From the NCBI RefSeq assembly GCF_005048205.1, contig NZ_SUMF01000003.1, forward strand, positions 1 to 64,000: a DNA stretch of 64,000 nt, written 5' to 3'. The DNA is from Chitiniphilus eburneus (GTDB taxonomy: Bacteria > Pseudomonadota > Gammaproteobacteria > Burkholderiales > Chitinibacteraceae). The notes under the pieces are model-generated. The model saw nothing but the letters and a program-made list of their open reading frames with translations. It did not search any database and was not told where the DNA came from. A program made the translations under genes and the position numbers. Positions 55,528 through 64,000 of this stretch are shown here, in pieces. Position 1 is the first letter of the stretch; every line of letters begins with the position of its first letter.

Positions 55528-56187
55528 ATGCAAGAACACTTAGCCGCCGCCCTGTTGTTCGATATGGATGGCACGCTGGTCGATTCGACTGGCGCCGTCG
55601 AAAGCCTTTGGGCGGTCTGGTGCGAGCGCCATGGGCTGGATCTGCTCGAAGTGATCCGCGTCTGCCACGGCACGCGCACGGAGGATACGGTGCGGCTGGT
55701 TGCGCCTCATCTCGACGTTGTCGCCGAAACGCGCTGGCTGGAAGACCTGGAGGCCAGCATTGTCGAAGGGCAACGCGCCAACGAGGGTGCGGCCCGACTG
55801 CTGGCCGGGCTGCCGGCCGGGCGCTGGGCGGTGGTCACCTCGGCCGCGTTGCCGGTGGCGCAGATGCGCTTCGAATACTGTCGCCTGCCGTTGTCGGACG
55901 TGATGATCACCGCGGAGGATGTCCCGCACGGCAAGCCCGCGTCGGATCCCTATCTGCTGGCGGCGGAGCGCCTGGGCGTGCCCGCGCGCGAGTGCATCGT
56001 GTTCGAAGACGCGCCAGCCGGTCTGGCATCGGCGCTGGCGGCGGGTTGCCGCGTGGTGCTGGTGGGCAACCATGTGCCGGCCGCGCCCGGGGTGATCGGC
56101 CGGATCGCCGATTTCGCGGACGTCGGCGTGAGCGTTACCACGGATGGCATTACGCTGCGTTTGCCACCGGGCAGTGAGGTGGTTTGA
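55528..56187 (+). CDS. HAD-superfamily phosphatase (subfamily IA)
   Basis: A 219-residue phosphatase with the nucleophile motif ALLFDMDGTLVDS (first Asp), motif II VVTSAA, and the Lys/Asp motifs GKPASDPYL and CIVFEDAPAGLASALAAG. The cap domain is small and helical, as in sugar-phosphate or beta-phosphoglucomutase-like members. The substrate is unknown. GGAG lies eight bases before the ATG at 55528. It is divergent from the AraC-type regulator. Confidence 0.92.
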   Translation: MQEHLAAALLFDMDGTLVDSTGAVESLWAVWCERHGLDLLEVIRVCHGTRTEDTVRLVAPHLDVVAETRWLEDLEASIVEGQRANEGAARLLAGLPAGRWAVVTSAALPVAQMRFEYCRLPLSDVMITAEDVPHGKPASDPYLLAAERLGVPARECIVFEDAPAGLASALAAGCRVVLVGNHVPAAPGVIGRIADFADVGVSVTTDGITLRLPPGSEVV

Positions 56188-56193
56188 TCGGGG

Positions 56194-56199
56194 TATAAT
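56194..56199 (+). promoter_or_regulatory. -10 box of cysM
   Basis: TATAAT overlapping the end of the HAD gene, 29 nt before the cysM ATG. The next bases, CGGCGACCCAC, match the sequence after the -10 box at 45643. Confidence 0.5.
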
Positions 56200-56227
56200 C
56201 GGCGACCCACTGGAAGCGCCAAAAAAA

Positions 56228-57106
56228 ATGTACAAATACCTCGAAGATTTTGTCGGCAATACCCCGCTGGTGCGCCTGAAACGGCTGCCCGGCGATACCA
56301 GCAACGTGGTCCTGGTCAAGCTCGAAGGCAACAATCCGGCGGGATCGGTGAAAGACCGGCCGGCGCTGTCGATGATCCGCCATGCGGAAGCGCGCGGCGC
56401 CATCCGCCCCGGCGATACGCTGATCGAGGCCACCAGCGGCAATACGGGTATCGCGCTGGCGATGGCGGCGGCGATGATGGGCTACCGCATGGTGCTGATC
56501 ATGCCGCGCAATTCCAGCCTGGAGCGGGTGCAGACCATGAAGGCCTACGGTGCCGAGGTCATCCTGGTCGATGGCATGGAGCTGGCGCGCGATCTGGCCG
56601 GCACCATGGTCGCCGAGGGCAAGGGCATCGTGCTGGACCAGTTCGCCAACCCGGACAACCCGCTGGCGCACTACGAGACCACGGGCCCGGAAATCTGGCG
56701 CGATACCGGAGGGCGGGTCACGCACTTTGTGTCGTCGATGGGGACCACCGGCACCATCATGGGAACGGGGCGTTTCCTGAAGGAAGCCAATCCGGCGATC
56801 CAGATCGTCGGTGTGCAGCCGATGGATGGCGCGGCGATTCCCGGCATCCGCAAGTGGCAACCGCAATATGTGCCGGCGATCTGCGATTTCTCGAAGATCG
56901 ACCGCATCCTGGAAGTGGGCCAGATCGAAGCCGAGGAAATGGCGCGGCGGCTGGCCCGGGAAGAGGGCATCTTCGCCGGCATTTCGTCCGGCGGGGCGCT
57001 GGCGGCGGCGCTGCAATTGTCCGCGCAACTCGAAAACGCGGTGATCGTATCGGTGGTCTGCGATCGCGGCGACCGTTATCTGTCCACCGGGGTGTTTCCG
57101 GTCTGA
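56228..57106 (+). CDS. cysM: Cysteine synthase B
   Basis: PLP enzyme making cysteine from O-acetylserine (sulfide or thiosulfate). The 292-residue protein has the PLP lysine at about 42 (NPAGSVKDRPALSM), TSGNTGIALAMA, and the C-terminal GISSGGALAAAL. The short length and MIRHAEARG/GIRKWQPQYVP stretches favour CysM over CysK. An A-run precedes the ATG in place of a normal ribosome-binding site. Confidence 0.95.
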   Translation: MYKYLEDFVGNTPLVRLKRLPGDTSNVVLVKLEGNNPAGSVKDRPALSMIRHAEARGAIRPGDTLIEATSGNTGIALAMAAAMMGYRMVLIMPRNSSLERVQTMKAYGAEVILVDGMELARDLAGTMVAEGKGIVLDQFANPDNPLAHYETTGPEIWRDTGGRVTHFVSSMGTTGTIMGTGRFLKEANPAIQIVGVQPMDGAAIPGIRKWQPQYVPAICDFSKIDRILEVGQIEAEEMARRLAREEGIFAGISSGGALAAALQLSAQLENAVIVSVVCDRGDRYLSTGVFPV

Positions 57107-57200
57107 AAGGCCGGTGATGAGCGGCCGATGACCGCTCCGGACAAGGCGCGAAACGTGGCCGGGGCCGGAGGGCCGGGTCGGTCGCGCCAAGGAAAATGAA

Positions 57201-57488
57201 ATGAATATCGTCGATACGGTCGGCCTGCTGGCCGGCGTCTGCACTACGTTCGCATTCGTGCCGCAAGTCCTGATGGTGTGGCGCACCCGCTCCGCGCGGG
57301 ATATCTCGCTCGGCATGTACCTGATCTTCGTCACCGGCATTGCGTTGTGGCTGGCCTATGGCCTGATGGCCCATGCCATGCCGGTGTTCGTCGCCAACAG
57401 TGTCACCTTGCTGCTGGCCGGATCGGTGCTGGTGATGAAGCTGCGCTTCGATCTGGGCGCGCGCCGGGCGCGCAGCACCTCGCCATGA
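57201..57488 (+). CDS. SemiSWEET-family sugar transporter
   Basis: A 95-residue membrane protein with three segments and the PQ-loop signature TFAFVPQVLMVWRTRSARDIS. SemiSWEETs work as dimers for passive sugar passage. AAGGAAA lies seven bases ahead of the ATG. The end overlaps the PHP gene by four bases (ATGA). The substrate is unknown. Confidence 0.92.
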   Translation: MNIVDTVGLLAGVCTTFAFVPQVLMVWRTRSARDISLGMYLIFVTGIALWLAYGLMAHAMPVFVANSVTLLLAGSVLVMKLRFDLGARRARSTSP

Positions 57489-58327
57489 CGCCCGTCGATC
57501 TGCATTGCCACTCCACTGCCTCCGATGGCCTGCTGCCGCCGCGCGAGGTGGCCCGGCTGGCGGCCGAGCGCGGTTGCCAGTTGTTCGCGCTGACCGACCA
57601 CGACGAACTGTGCGGGCTGCCCGAAGCGGCCGATGAGGCCGCCCGGCACGGCATGCGCTTCGTCAATGGCGTCGAGGTCTCGGTCAGTTGGGGCAAGCAC
57701 ACGCTGCACATCGTGGGCCTGGGCTTTGACGCCGCCAACGAAACGCTGCGCGCGGGCCTGGCCGACGTGCGCGCAGGACGTGACGCGCGCGCGGTGGCAA
57801 TGAGCGATTCGCTGGCGCGCGCCGGTATCCCGGGCGTGCTCGAAGGGGCCAGGCGCTATGCGGACAATCCGGAGATCATCAGTCGCGCCCATTTCGCCCG
57901 GCATCTGGTCGAGCGTGGGCTGGCCAAGGATGTGAAGAGCGTCTTCAAGAAGTACCTGGTGCGTGGCAAGCCCGGCTTCGTCGAGCACGAATGGGCGCGA
58001 CTGCACGATGCCATCGACTGGATACGCGGCGCCGGTGGCGTGGCGGTGCTGGCGCACCCGGCGCGCTACGATATGGGTAACGAAACGATGCGCGTGCTGC
58101 TGACCGAGTTCCGCCGCCTGGGCGGCGAGGGCATCGAAGTCGTGTCCGGCGTGCACGGTGTGCACGAGGTGGCGCGCTACGGCAGGCTGGCGCAGGAATT
58201 CGGGCTGCTGGCCTCCAGCGGCACCGACTACCATGCCACCGGCGAAGGTGCGCGCGACCCCGGGCTCAATCCCGACCTGCCGCTGGGCTGCGACCCGGTC
58301 TGGTCCCGCTGGCTGGAGGCCGCATGA
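57485..58327 (+). CDS. PHP-domain nucleoside 3',5'-bisphosphate phosphatase / RNase AM
   Basis: A 280-residue PHP-fold metal phosphoesterase with the metal ligands in DLHCHSTASDGLLPP, TDHDELCG, NGVEVSVSW, and VLAHPARYD plus SGTDYHATGEGA near the C-terminus. It matches YciV/RnaM, a 5' to 3' exoribonuclease in E. coli; a Chromobacterium homologue has been described as a nucleoside 3',5'-bisphosphate phosphatase. It overlaps both neighbours by four bases, in one operon with the SemiSWEET and DHFR-like genes. Confidence 0.93.
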   Translation: MTPVDLHCHSTASDGLLPPREVARLAAERGCQLFALTDHDELCGLPEAADEAARHGMRFVNGVEVSVSWGKHTLHIVGLGFDAANETLRAGLADVRAGRDARAVAMSDSLARAGIPGVLEGARRYADNPEIISRAHFARHLVERGLAKDVKSVFKKYLVRGKPGFVEHEWARLHDAIDWIRGAGGVAVLAHPARYDMGNETMRVLLTEFRRLGGEGIEVVSGVHGVHEVARYGRLAQEFGLLASSGTDYHATGEGARDPGLNPDLPLGCDPVWSRWLEAA

Positions 58328-58854
58328 CACGTCCCCTCGTCACCCTGTACATCGCCACGTCGCTGGACGACCACATCGCCGGTGTCGACGGCGGGCTGGA
58401 TTGGCTGCCGCAGATCGCCCCCAGCGGCGAGGACTACGGCTACGGTGAGTTCTATGCCGGCATTGATGCGCTGGTCATGGGGCGGACCACCTACACCCAG
58501 GCGCAGGGCCTGGGCGACTGGCCTTATGCCGGCAAGCCCAGCTACGTGTTCACGCACCGCCCGCTGGAGCACGCGCCCGCCGATGTCCATGCGGTGACCT
58601 GCTCGCCGGAAGAACTGCTGCAAACGCTGATCGAACGCGGCAGCCGGCACGTCTGGCTGGTGGGTGGCGCACGGGTGGCGCAGGAATGGATGGAAGCCGG
58701 CCTGATCGACGAATTCATCTTCACGCTGGCGCCGGTGATCCTCGGTACTGGCATCAGCCTGTTCGCCGGGGTGCCGCCGACGCGGCTGAGGCTGGTTTCC
58801 AGTCGGGCCTACGCCGACGGGCTGGTACAACTGCACTATCGCCGCCGTACCTGA
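58324..58854 (+). CDS. Dihydrofolate reductase-fold (RibD C-terminal-like) protein
   Basis: A 176-residue NADPH-binding protein of the YwjB/YyaP kind. It has LYIATSLDDHIAGVDGGLDWL at the N-terminus, IDALVMGRTTYTQ, and HVWLVGGARVAQEWMEAGLIDEF in the cofactor half. Such proteins are not the cell's folate enzyme; their substrate is usually unknown. It begins within the PHP gene's last codons. Confidence 0.88.
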   Translation: MTRPLVTLYIATSLDDHIAGVDGGLDWLPQIAPSGEDYGYGEFYAGIDALVMGRTTYTQAQGLGDWPYAGKPSYVFTHRPLEHAPADVHAVTCSPEELLQTLIERGSRHVWLVGGARVAQEWMEAGLIDEFIFTLAPVILGTGISLFAGVPPTRLRLVSSRAYADGLVQLHYRRRT

Positions 58855-58947
58855 TACCGCGCAAAACCGTGGTAAATCGGACGCGTCCGCAACGCCGTCG
58901 CGCATAGTTCATTTCTTGCTGGCCGCGCTGGATAGTAAACTGTCGGG

Positions 58948-59571
58948 ATGTCCCAATTCTTCTCGATCCATCCCGAAAACCCCCAGCAACGCCTGGTCAA
59001 GCAAGCCGTCGATATCATTCGCAAGGGCGGGCTGGTGGTTTACCCCACCGACTCCTGTTACGCGCTGGGTTGCAGCCTGGACAACAAGGACGCGCTCGAA
59101 CGCATCCGCCGGATACGCCAGCTCGACGAACGCCACCATTTCACCCTGGCCTGTCGCGACCTGTCGCAACTGGGCAATTACGCCCGGGTGGACAACCAGG
59201 CGTTCCGCCGGCTGAAAGCGGCCACGCCGGGCAATTACACCTTCATCCTGCTGGCCACCAAGGAGGTGCCGCGCCGCGTCTGGCACCCCAAGAAGCAGAC
59301 CATCGGTCTGCGCGTGCCGGATCACCCGGTGGCGCTGGCACTGCTGGAAGAACTGGGTGAGCCGATGCTCTCCAGCTCCCTGTTGCTGCCGGGCGAGGAG
59401 TACCCGCTGACCGACGCCTGGGAAATCCGCGATCGCCTGGAACGCGATGTGCAACTGGTGATCGAAGGGGGCTATTGCGGTCTGGAACCCACCACGGTGG
59501 TCGATCTGTCCGGCGACGCGCCCACGATCCTGCGCCAGGGCAAAGGCGACGCGGCGGTGTTCGGTCTGTGA
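58948..59571 (+). CDS. yciO: YciO-type Sua5/YrdC domain protein
   Basis: A 207-residue protein of the L-threonylcarbamoyladenylate synthase superfamily, YciO branch. Features are IIRKGGLVVYPTDSCYALGC, the KRxR-like nucleotide-binding strand LKAATPGNYTFILLATKEVPR, GLRVPDHPV and STLLL-like SSSLLLPGEEYP. YciO branch members have weak or no proven threonylcarbamoyl activity, so it is separate from TsaC. An upstream neighbour encodes RNase AM, its usual companion in other proteobacteria. Confidence 0.93.
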   Translation: MSQFFSIHPENPQQRLVKQAVDIIRKGGLVVYPTDSCYALGCSLDNKDALERIRRIRQLDERHHFTLACRDLSQLGNYARVDNQAFRRLKAATPGNYTFILLATKEVPRRVWHPKKQTIGLRVPDHPVALALLEELGEPMLSSSLLLPGEEYPLTDAWEIRDRLERDVQLVIEGGYCGLEPTTVVDLSGDAPTILRQGKGDAAVFGL

Positions 59572-59656
59572 GGCCGCCTGAACGTCGGCATGCCCGGTTT
59601 TCCTCGTTGCACCGCGCCAAAAGGCGCACCTTTCCGATCCCCCTCGCCGAGACACC

Positions 59657-60298
59657 ATGGAACTGAACCTGATCCAGCAGATCGCCATCTGGACGCTGCC
59701 GGTGCTGTTTGCCATCACGCTGCACGAGGCCGCGCACGCCTATGCCGCCAAACACTTTGGCGACCCCACCGCCTTCCTGATGGGGCGGATGACGCTCAAT
59801 CCGCTCAAGCATATCGATCCGATCGGTACGGTGCTGCTGCCGTTGCTGTGCCTGATGCTGCCCGGCGGGTTCCTGTTCGGCTGGGCCAAACCGGTGCCCG
59901 TCAATTTCGGCGCCTTGCGCAATCCGCGCGCCAACGGGCGCTGGGTGGCCGCCGCCGGGCCGCTCGCCAATCTGGCGATGGCCGCCTGCTGGGTGTTGAT
60001 CCTGCGGCTGGCGGTGAACCTGGACGGCAATTATTTCCAGTTGCCGCTGGCCTATATGGCGCAGGCGGGCATCACCATCAACGTGGTGCTGATGGTGCTC
60101 AACCTGCTGCCGATCCCGCCGCTGGACGGCGGGCGCATCCTGGTCTTCAGCCTGCCGCGCGAAGCCGCGGCGGCGGTGTCGCGGATCGAGCCCTACGGCA
60201 TGATCATCCTGGTGGTGCTCTTGGCAACCGGGATACTGGGCGGCATCATGCAGCCGTTGATGAAGCTGGTATACGGATTCTTGGCCCTGTTGGGTTGA
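59657..60298 (+). CDS. Site-2 protease family membrane metalloprotease
   Basis: A 213-residue integral membrane zinc protease of the short S2P (M50B) type. The zinc motif HEAAH is at 23-27 in the first segment, followed by GRMTLNPLKHIDPIG and the third ligand in LLPIPPLDGGRIL. There is no PDZ domain, so it is distinct from RseP in this window. The substrate is unknown. It is placed between yciO and trpS, a common order in betaproteobacteria. Confidence 0.94.
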   Translation: MELNLIQQIAIWTLPVLFAITLHEAAHAYAAKHFGDPTAFLMGRMTLNPLKHIDPIGTVLLPLLCLMLPGGFLFGWAKPVPVNFGALRNPRANGRWVAAAGPLANLAMAACWVLILRLAVNLDGNYFQLPLAYMAQAGITINVVLMVLNLLPIPPLDGGRILVFSLPREAAAAVSRIEPYGMIILVVLLATGILGGIMQPLMKLVYGFLALLG

Positions 60299-60338
60299 TG
60301 TTCAATAAAATCATATAGATAACAAGGATTTTTCAAGG

Positions 60339-61541
60339 ATGTTCCCAGATCGGATCCTCTCCGGCATGCGTCCCACCGGCAAGCTGCACCTTGGTCACTA
60401 CCACGGCGTGCTCAAGAACTGGGTGCGCCTGCAACGCGACTACCCGTGCCTGTTCATGGTGGCCGACCTGCATGCGTTGACCACCAGCTACGACGACGTC
60501 AGCGTCATCGAGCGCAGCGTGTGGGACATGCTGGTCGACTGGCTGGCTGCGGGGGTTGATCCGGAACAGGCGATCATCTTCATTCAGAGCCAGGTGCCCG
60601 AGCACGCCGAGCTGCATCTGCTGCTGTCGATGGTCACGCCGCTGTCGTGGCTGGAGCGTGTGCCCACCTACAAGGACCAGATCGAGAAGCTGTCGCACAA
60701 GGACTTGGGCACCTACGGCTTCCTGGGCTACCCGGTGCTGATGACCAGCGACATCCTGCTGTATCGCGGCAACCTGGTGCCGGTGGGGGAGGATCAGGTG
60801 CCGCACGTGGAAATCACCCGCGAGATTGCGCGCCGCTTCAACCACCTGTTCGGCAAGGAGCCGAACTACCAGGAACTGGCCGAGGCTGCGATCAAGAAAA
60901 TGCCGGGCAAGACCGGCAAGCAGTACGCCCAGTTGCGTACCCGCTACCAGCAGGAAGGCGACGCCGAGGCGCTGCTGGCCGCGCGGGCGCTGCTGGCCGA
61001 GGTTCAGAACCTGAGCGCCGCCGACCGCGAGCGCCTGTTCGGCTATCTGGAAGGTGGCGGCAAGATGATCCTGCCCGAATCGAAGCCGCTGCTGACCGAA
61101 GCGTCGCGCATGCCGGGCCTGGACGGCGCCAAGATGTCCAAGTCCTACGGCAACACCATCAGCCTGCGCGAGGACAGCGAATCGGTGACCAAGAAAATCC
61201 GGCAGATGCCCACCGACCCGGCCCGGGTGCGCCGTACCGATCCGGGCAACCCGGAAAAATGCCCGGTGTGGAAGCTGCACGAGGTGTATTCCGATCAGCC
61301 CACCCGCGATTGGGTGGTGCAGGGCTGTACCAGCGCCGGGATCGGCTGCATCGAATGCAAGCAGCCGGTGATCGAAGGCGTGCTGGCCGAGCAGAAGCCG
61401 ATGTTCGAGCGCGCCCAGCGCTACCTGGAAGACCCGGCGCTGCTGCGCCGCATCGTCGATAACGGTTGCGAGCGCGCCCGTGCGCTGGCGGCCGACACCA
61501 TGCGCGATGTGCGCCAGGCGATGGGCCTCAACTACAAGTAG
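60339..61541 (+). CDS. trpS: Tryptophanyl-tRNA synthetase
   Basis: Class I synthetase for tryptophan. The 400-residue protein has the HIGH-type motif in GKLHLGHYHG (17-20) and KMSKS in GAKMSKSYGN (about 264). It is longer than the roughly 330 residues of E. coli TrpS owing to an insertion before KMSKS, as in many betaproteobacteria. It lies 40 nt behind the site-2 protease gene. Confidence 0.97.
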   Translation: MFPDRILSGMRPTGKLHLGHYHGVLKNWVRLQRDYPCLFMVADLHALTTSYDDVSVIERSVWDMLVDWLAAGVDPEQAIIFIQSQVPEHAELHLLLSMVTPLSWLERVPTYKDQIEKLSHKDLGTYGFLGYPVLMTSDILLYRGNLVPVGEDQVPHVEITREIARRFNHLFGKEPNYQELAEAAIKKMPGKTGKQYAQLRTRYQQEGDAEALLAARALLAEVQNLSAADRERLFGYLEGGGKMILPESKPLLTEASRMPGLDGAKMSKSYGNTISLREDSESVTKKIRQMPTDPARVRRTDPGNPEKCPVWKLHEVYSDQPTRDWVVQGCTSAGIGCIECKQPVIEGVLAEQKPMFERAQRYLEDPALLRRIVDNGCERARALAADTMRDVRQAMGLNYK

Positions 61542-61550
61542 GAGCTTTTC

Positions 61551-61610
61551 ATGCAAGACGACGACAAGCCCCGACCGGCGCGCGTGCGCATCGTGGGGGC
61601 GTCATGCTGA
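61551..61610 (+). CDS. 19-residue small open frame between trpS and the GNAT gene
   Basis: ATG at 61551 follows TAGGAG with good spacing and encodes MQDDDKPRPARVRIVGASC. Its stop overlaps the GNAT start (ATGCTGA), so translation could feed the next gene. It may be a leader peptide, a relic of a gene start or chance. No function is claimed. Confidence 0.35.
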   Translation: MQDDDKPRPARVRIVGASC

Positions 61611-62107
61611 TCCGTGCCGCCAACCATTGCGATGCGCCGCGCATCCATGCCATTACCGCTGCCGCGTTCGGCCAGGTCGCCGAGGCCGACCTGATCGACG
61701 CGCTGGTCCACGGCGGACACGTCACCATGTCGCTGGTGGGCGTGGGCGAGTCGGGCGATATCGTCGCCCATGTGTTGTTTTCCCCGGTGGAGTGCCCTGG
61801 TGCCGACGGCGAAGTGCTGGGCCTAGCCCCCATCGCCGTCGATCCGGCCTGGCAGAACCAGGGGCGTGGCGCGGCGCTGGTGCGGGAGGCATTGCGCCAG
61901 TTGCAGCAGGACGGCATCGCGGCCGTGGTGGTGCTGGGCGACCCGGCCTACTACCAGCGCTTCGGCTTCGTGCCCGCCAGCCGGTTCGGCCTGTCCTGCG
62001 CCTACGATGTCCCGCATGAATACTTCATGGCGCTGGAGCTGATCCCCGGCGCGCTGGCGGGTGGCAACGGCGTGGTGATCTACGCACCCGAATTCGCCGC
62101 CCTGTAA
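61604..62107 (+). CDS. GNAT-family N-acetyltransferase (YhbS-like)
   Basis: A 167-residue acetyltransferase. The acetyl-CoA-binding motif A is GLAPIAVDPAWQNQGRGAALVREAL, followed by VVVLGDPAYYQRFGF and a C-terminal stretch PHEYFMALELIPGAL, as in YhbS-type enzymes. The substrate is unknown. The start codon overlaps the end of a 19-codon open frame. Confidence 0.92.
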   Translation: MLIRAANHCDAPRIHAITAAAFGQVAEADLIDALVHGGHVTMSLVGVGESGDIVAHVLFSPVECPGADGEVLGLAPIAVDPAWQNQGRGAALVREALRQLQQDGIAAVVVLGDPAYYQRFGFVPASRFGLSCAYDVPHEYFMALELIPGALAGGNGVVIYAPEFAAL

Positions 62108-62124
62108 CCGAGAGAGGCTACCCC

Positions 62125-62484
62125 TTGCGCAACGCACTGGTTCCCATCGCATTGATCGTCATCGGCGCCGGCTGGCTGGTGAACAGCCTGAATGTCGCCC
62201 CAGCCGTGAGCTGGATCGTCGTGTTCGGGCTGGTGTGCGCCGGCATCGGCGTGCTGCTGGTCGACGGCTGGAACAAGCGCACCATCGTCAGCGGGCCACT
62301 GTTGATCCTGGGTGGCGCGGCGGTATTCGCCAACCAGCAGTACGGCCTGGGCTGGGGCATCCTGTTGCCGCTGCTGATGATGGGGCTGGGATTGCTGATG
62401 CTGCTGGCGCGGATGGAAGCGGTTCCCGACGCGCCGGGCCCGGAGCCGATGCGCCTGCCTGGCCAGGACGACGATCCGGCATGA
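62125..62484 (+). CDS. Small membrane protein (LiaF-like transmembrane domain)
   Basis: A 119-residue protein with four hydrophobic segments (VPIALIVIGAGWLVNSL, WIVVFGLVCAGIGVLLVDG, SGPLLILGGAAVFANQ, LLPLLMMGLGLLMLLA) and a short Pro/Asp-rich tail. The start is probably TTG at 62125, preceded by GAGAGAGG. Similar domains occur in LiaF/DUF5668 proteins, a loose match. It overlaps scpA by four bases. Confidence 0.78.
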   Translation: MRNALVPIALIVIGAGWLVNSLNVAPAVSWIVVFGLVCAGIGVLLVDGWNKRTIVSGPLLILGGAAVFANQQYGLGWGILLPLLMMGLGLLMLLARMEAVPDAPGPEPMRLPGQDDDPA

Positions 62485-63320
62485 ATGCCATCGTCGATGC
62501 CGGCGCCATCGACCCCGTCGCCCACCTGTTCGGCGAGCCGGTCACCGAGCTGCCGCAGGATCTGTACATCCCGCCCGACGCGCTGCGGGTGCTGCTGGAA
62601 TCGTTCGAAGGCCCGCTCGACCTGCTGCTCTACCTGATCCGCCGCCAGAACATCGATATCCTCGATATCCCCATGGCGGCCGTCACCGCGCAATACATGC
62701 AGTATGTCGAAGCCATGCAGGCGTCGCGGCTGGAACTGGCGGCCGAATACCTGCTGATGGCGGCCATGCTCATCGAAATCAAATCGCGTCTGTTGTTGCC
62801 CCGCCCGGTATCGAGCGAGGAAGGCGACGAACTCGATCCGCGCGCGGAGCTGGTGCGGCGTCTGCTGGAATACGAGCAGATCAAGCTCGCCGCCTATGAA
62901 CTGGATCGCCTGCCGCAGGCCGGCCGCGATTTCCTGTTGGTGGCGGTGCTGTTCGAGAAGGAGGCGGTGGTGCGCCTGCCCGATGTCGGCCCGGCCGACC
63001 TCAAGAGCGCCTGGCTGGCCATTCTGGCGCGTGCGCGGCGCCAGCAGCATCACAAGGTGCAGCTTGAAGCGTTGTCGGTGCGCGAGCAGATGAGCCATAT
63101 CCTGCGCCTGCTGGCCGGTGGTCGTTACCTGCCGTTCCAGGACCTGTTCGACACCACGCGCGGCGTGCCGCTGCTGGTCGTCACCTTCATCGCCGTGCTG
63201 GAGCTGGTCAAGGAAAAGCACATTCTGGTAACCCAGGATGAAGGCTACGTGCCGATCTACGTGCGTCTGGCCGGCGCGGGCACCGCGCGGGAGGGGTCGC
63301 TGGTGGAGCAGGCAGCATGA
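62481..63320 (+). CDS. scpA: Segregation and condensation protein A (kleisin)
   Basis: Kleisin subunit that joins SMC and ScpB in the chromosome condensin. The 279-residue protein has the N-terminal SMC-binding [23 protein letters not shown], the helical [20 protein letters not shown], and a C-terminal winged helix ([10 protein letters not shown]... [15 protein letters not shown]). It overlaps scpB by four bases, the usual operon. No smc gene is in the window. Confidence 0.97.
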   Translation: MNAIVDAGAIDPVAHLFGEPVTELPQDLYIPPDALRVLLESFEGPLDLLLYLIRRQNIDILDIPMAAVTAQYMQYVEAMQASRLELAAEYLLMAAMLIEIKSRLLLPRPVSSEEGDELDPRAELVRRLLEYEQIKLAAYELDRLPQAGRDFLLVAVLFEKEAVVRLPDVGPADLKSAWLAILARARRQQHHKVQLEALSVREQMSHILRLLAGGRYLPFQDLFDTTRGVPLLVVTFIAVLELVKEKHILVTQDEGYVPIYVRLAGAGTAREGSLVEQAA

Positions 63321-63910
63321 GCGAAACACCGGAAAAACTCGACGACGCCGAGCGGGCGCACCTGAAAAAAGTGCTGGAGACCGCCTTGCTGGTCGCCACC
63401 GAGCCGTTGCCGGTCGCCACCTTGAAACAACTGTTCACCGTGCCATCCGGCGCGGCCGTGCTGAACGAGTTGCTCGACGCCATCGCCCACGACTGGAATG
63501 GCCGGGGGGTGGAGCTGGTGAGGCTGGCATCGGGCTGGCGTTTTCGCGCCCGGCTTGAGATGCAGCCTTACCTGGAGCGGCTGCACCCTGAAAAGCCGCC
63601 ACGCTATTCGCGCGCGGTCATGGAAACGCTAGCGATCATCGCCTACAAACAGCCGGTGACACGCGGCGAAATCGAGGAGATTCGCGGCGTGACCGTGTCG
63701 AGCGCCATCATCCAGGCGCTCAAGGAGCGCGAATGGATCGACGTCGTTGGCCACAAGGAAGTCCCCGGTCGCCCCGAGTTGCTCGCCACCACGCGCGCCT
63801 TTCTCGACGACCTGGGCCTGTCCGGCTTGTCCGATCTGCCGCCGCTGGCCGAACTCGGCAACCTGGTCCTGCCCGAACCCGCGCCGGCGGCGCCGGCCTC
63901 CGAGGTGTAA
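63317..63910 (+). CDS. scpB: Segregation and condensation protein B
   Basis: Dimeric winged-helix partner of ScpA. The 197-residue protein has two winged helices: the first with [21 protein letters not shown], the second with [30 protein letters not shown], then [24 protein letters not shown]. The C-terminal tail is Pro/Ala-rich. Nothing further is recognisable in the last 90 bp of the window. Confidence 0.97.
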   Translation: MSETPEKLDDAERAHLKKVLETALLVATEPLPVATLKQLFTVPSGAAVLNELLDAIAHDWNGRGVELVRLASGWRFRARLEMQPYLERLHPEKPPRYSRAVMETLAIIAYKQPVTRGEIEEIRGVTVSSAIIQALKEREWIDVVGHKEVPGRPELLATTRAFLDDLGLSGLSDLPPLAELGNLVLPEPAPAAPASEV

Positions 63911-64000
63911 CGCCCGGCAGGCGCTACCCGTGCGCTGCCCAGGCTTGGAGTCGATCCAGGCACGCTGGCATGGGTAAATTGTCCATGGGCGATACTGGGT

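Overview
The window is a stretch of bacterial chromosome of high GC content. Its gene set (prfB/lysS, the frr-uppS-cdsA-dxr-rseP-bamA-skp-lpx run, dapC/dapD with succinylated intermediates, a giant NAD-type glutamate dehydrogenase, a YciO/site-2-protease/trpS/scpAB run) is that of a Gram-negative betaproteobacterium. The overall flavour, with a cytoplasmic family-9 glycosidase beside a sugar kinase, fits the Neisseriales (Chromobacteriaceae/Chitinibacteraceae type). That placement is inference from gene content, not from a phylogeny. No rRNA or tRNA gene, prophage, CRISPR array or complete insertion sequence was seen.

Layout. 1-8.4 kb, mostly minus strand: a small palindromic MITE-like element, lysS, a frameshifted GxxExxY gene framed by inverted repeats, prfB, and gdhB. 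8.9-11.2 kb: a large DUF1631 protein on the plus strand. 11.4-17.1 kb, minus strand: dapD, dapC, msrA, an Smr-domain nuclease, and a TctE/TctD-like two-component pair. 17.2-20.8 kb, plus strand: an orphan solute-binding protein divergent from the kinase pair, then a beta carbonic anhydrase with a SulP transporter. 20.8-23.1 kb, minus strand: VanZ-like protein, trxB, crcB. 23.1-26.2 kb, plus strand: an MCE (Mla-like) lipid-transport cassette whose ATPase position is filled by a protein without ATPase motifs.

26.2-40.7 kb is the conserved housekeeping superoperon rpsB-tsf-pyrH-frr-uppS-cdsA-dxr-rseP-bamA-skp-lpxD-fabZ-lpxA-lpxB-rnhB, joining translation, isoprenoid/phospholipid supply, outer-membrane protein assembly and lipid A synthesis. 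Many genes overlap by 1-7 nt, so translational coupling is likely. 40.9-46.8 kb: motAB, a membrane-anchored methyltransferase, an HDOD protein, an RNA methyltransferase, a possible PilZ-like protein and ung.

46.8-53.4 kb is the most accessory-looking part: a ROK kinase and a cytoplasmic GH9 glycosidase, hldD, a lipoprotein gene bracketed by two copies of a bipartite intergenic repeat in swapped order (A-B before, B-A after), a possible short transcript, and a small periplasmic protein made of two internal repeats. 53.5-63.9 kb returns to scattered metabolism: an oxidoreductase, an AraC regulator, a HAD phosphatase, cysM, a SemiSWEET, a PHP phosphatase/RNase, a DHFR-fold protein, yciO, a site-2 protease, trpS, a GNAT, a small membrane protein, and scpA-scpB of the chromosome condensin.

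Most worth a second look: the MCE cassette with the degenerate ATPase-like subunit, the permuted A/B repeats with compensatory hairpin changes, the solute-binding-protein/kinase/regulator trio without a permease, the frameshifted GxxExxY element between prfB and lysS, the ROK-GH9 pair, and the prfB that lacks the usual frameshift stop codon.
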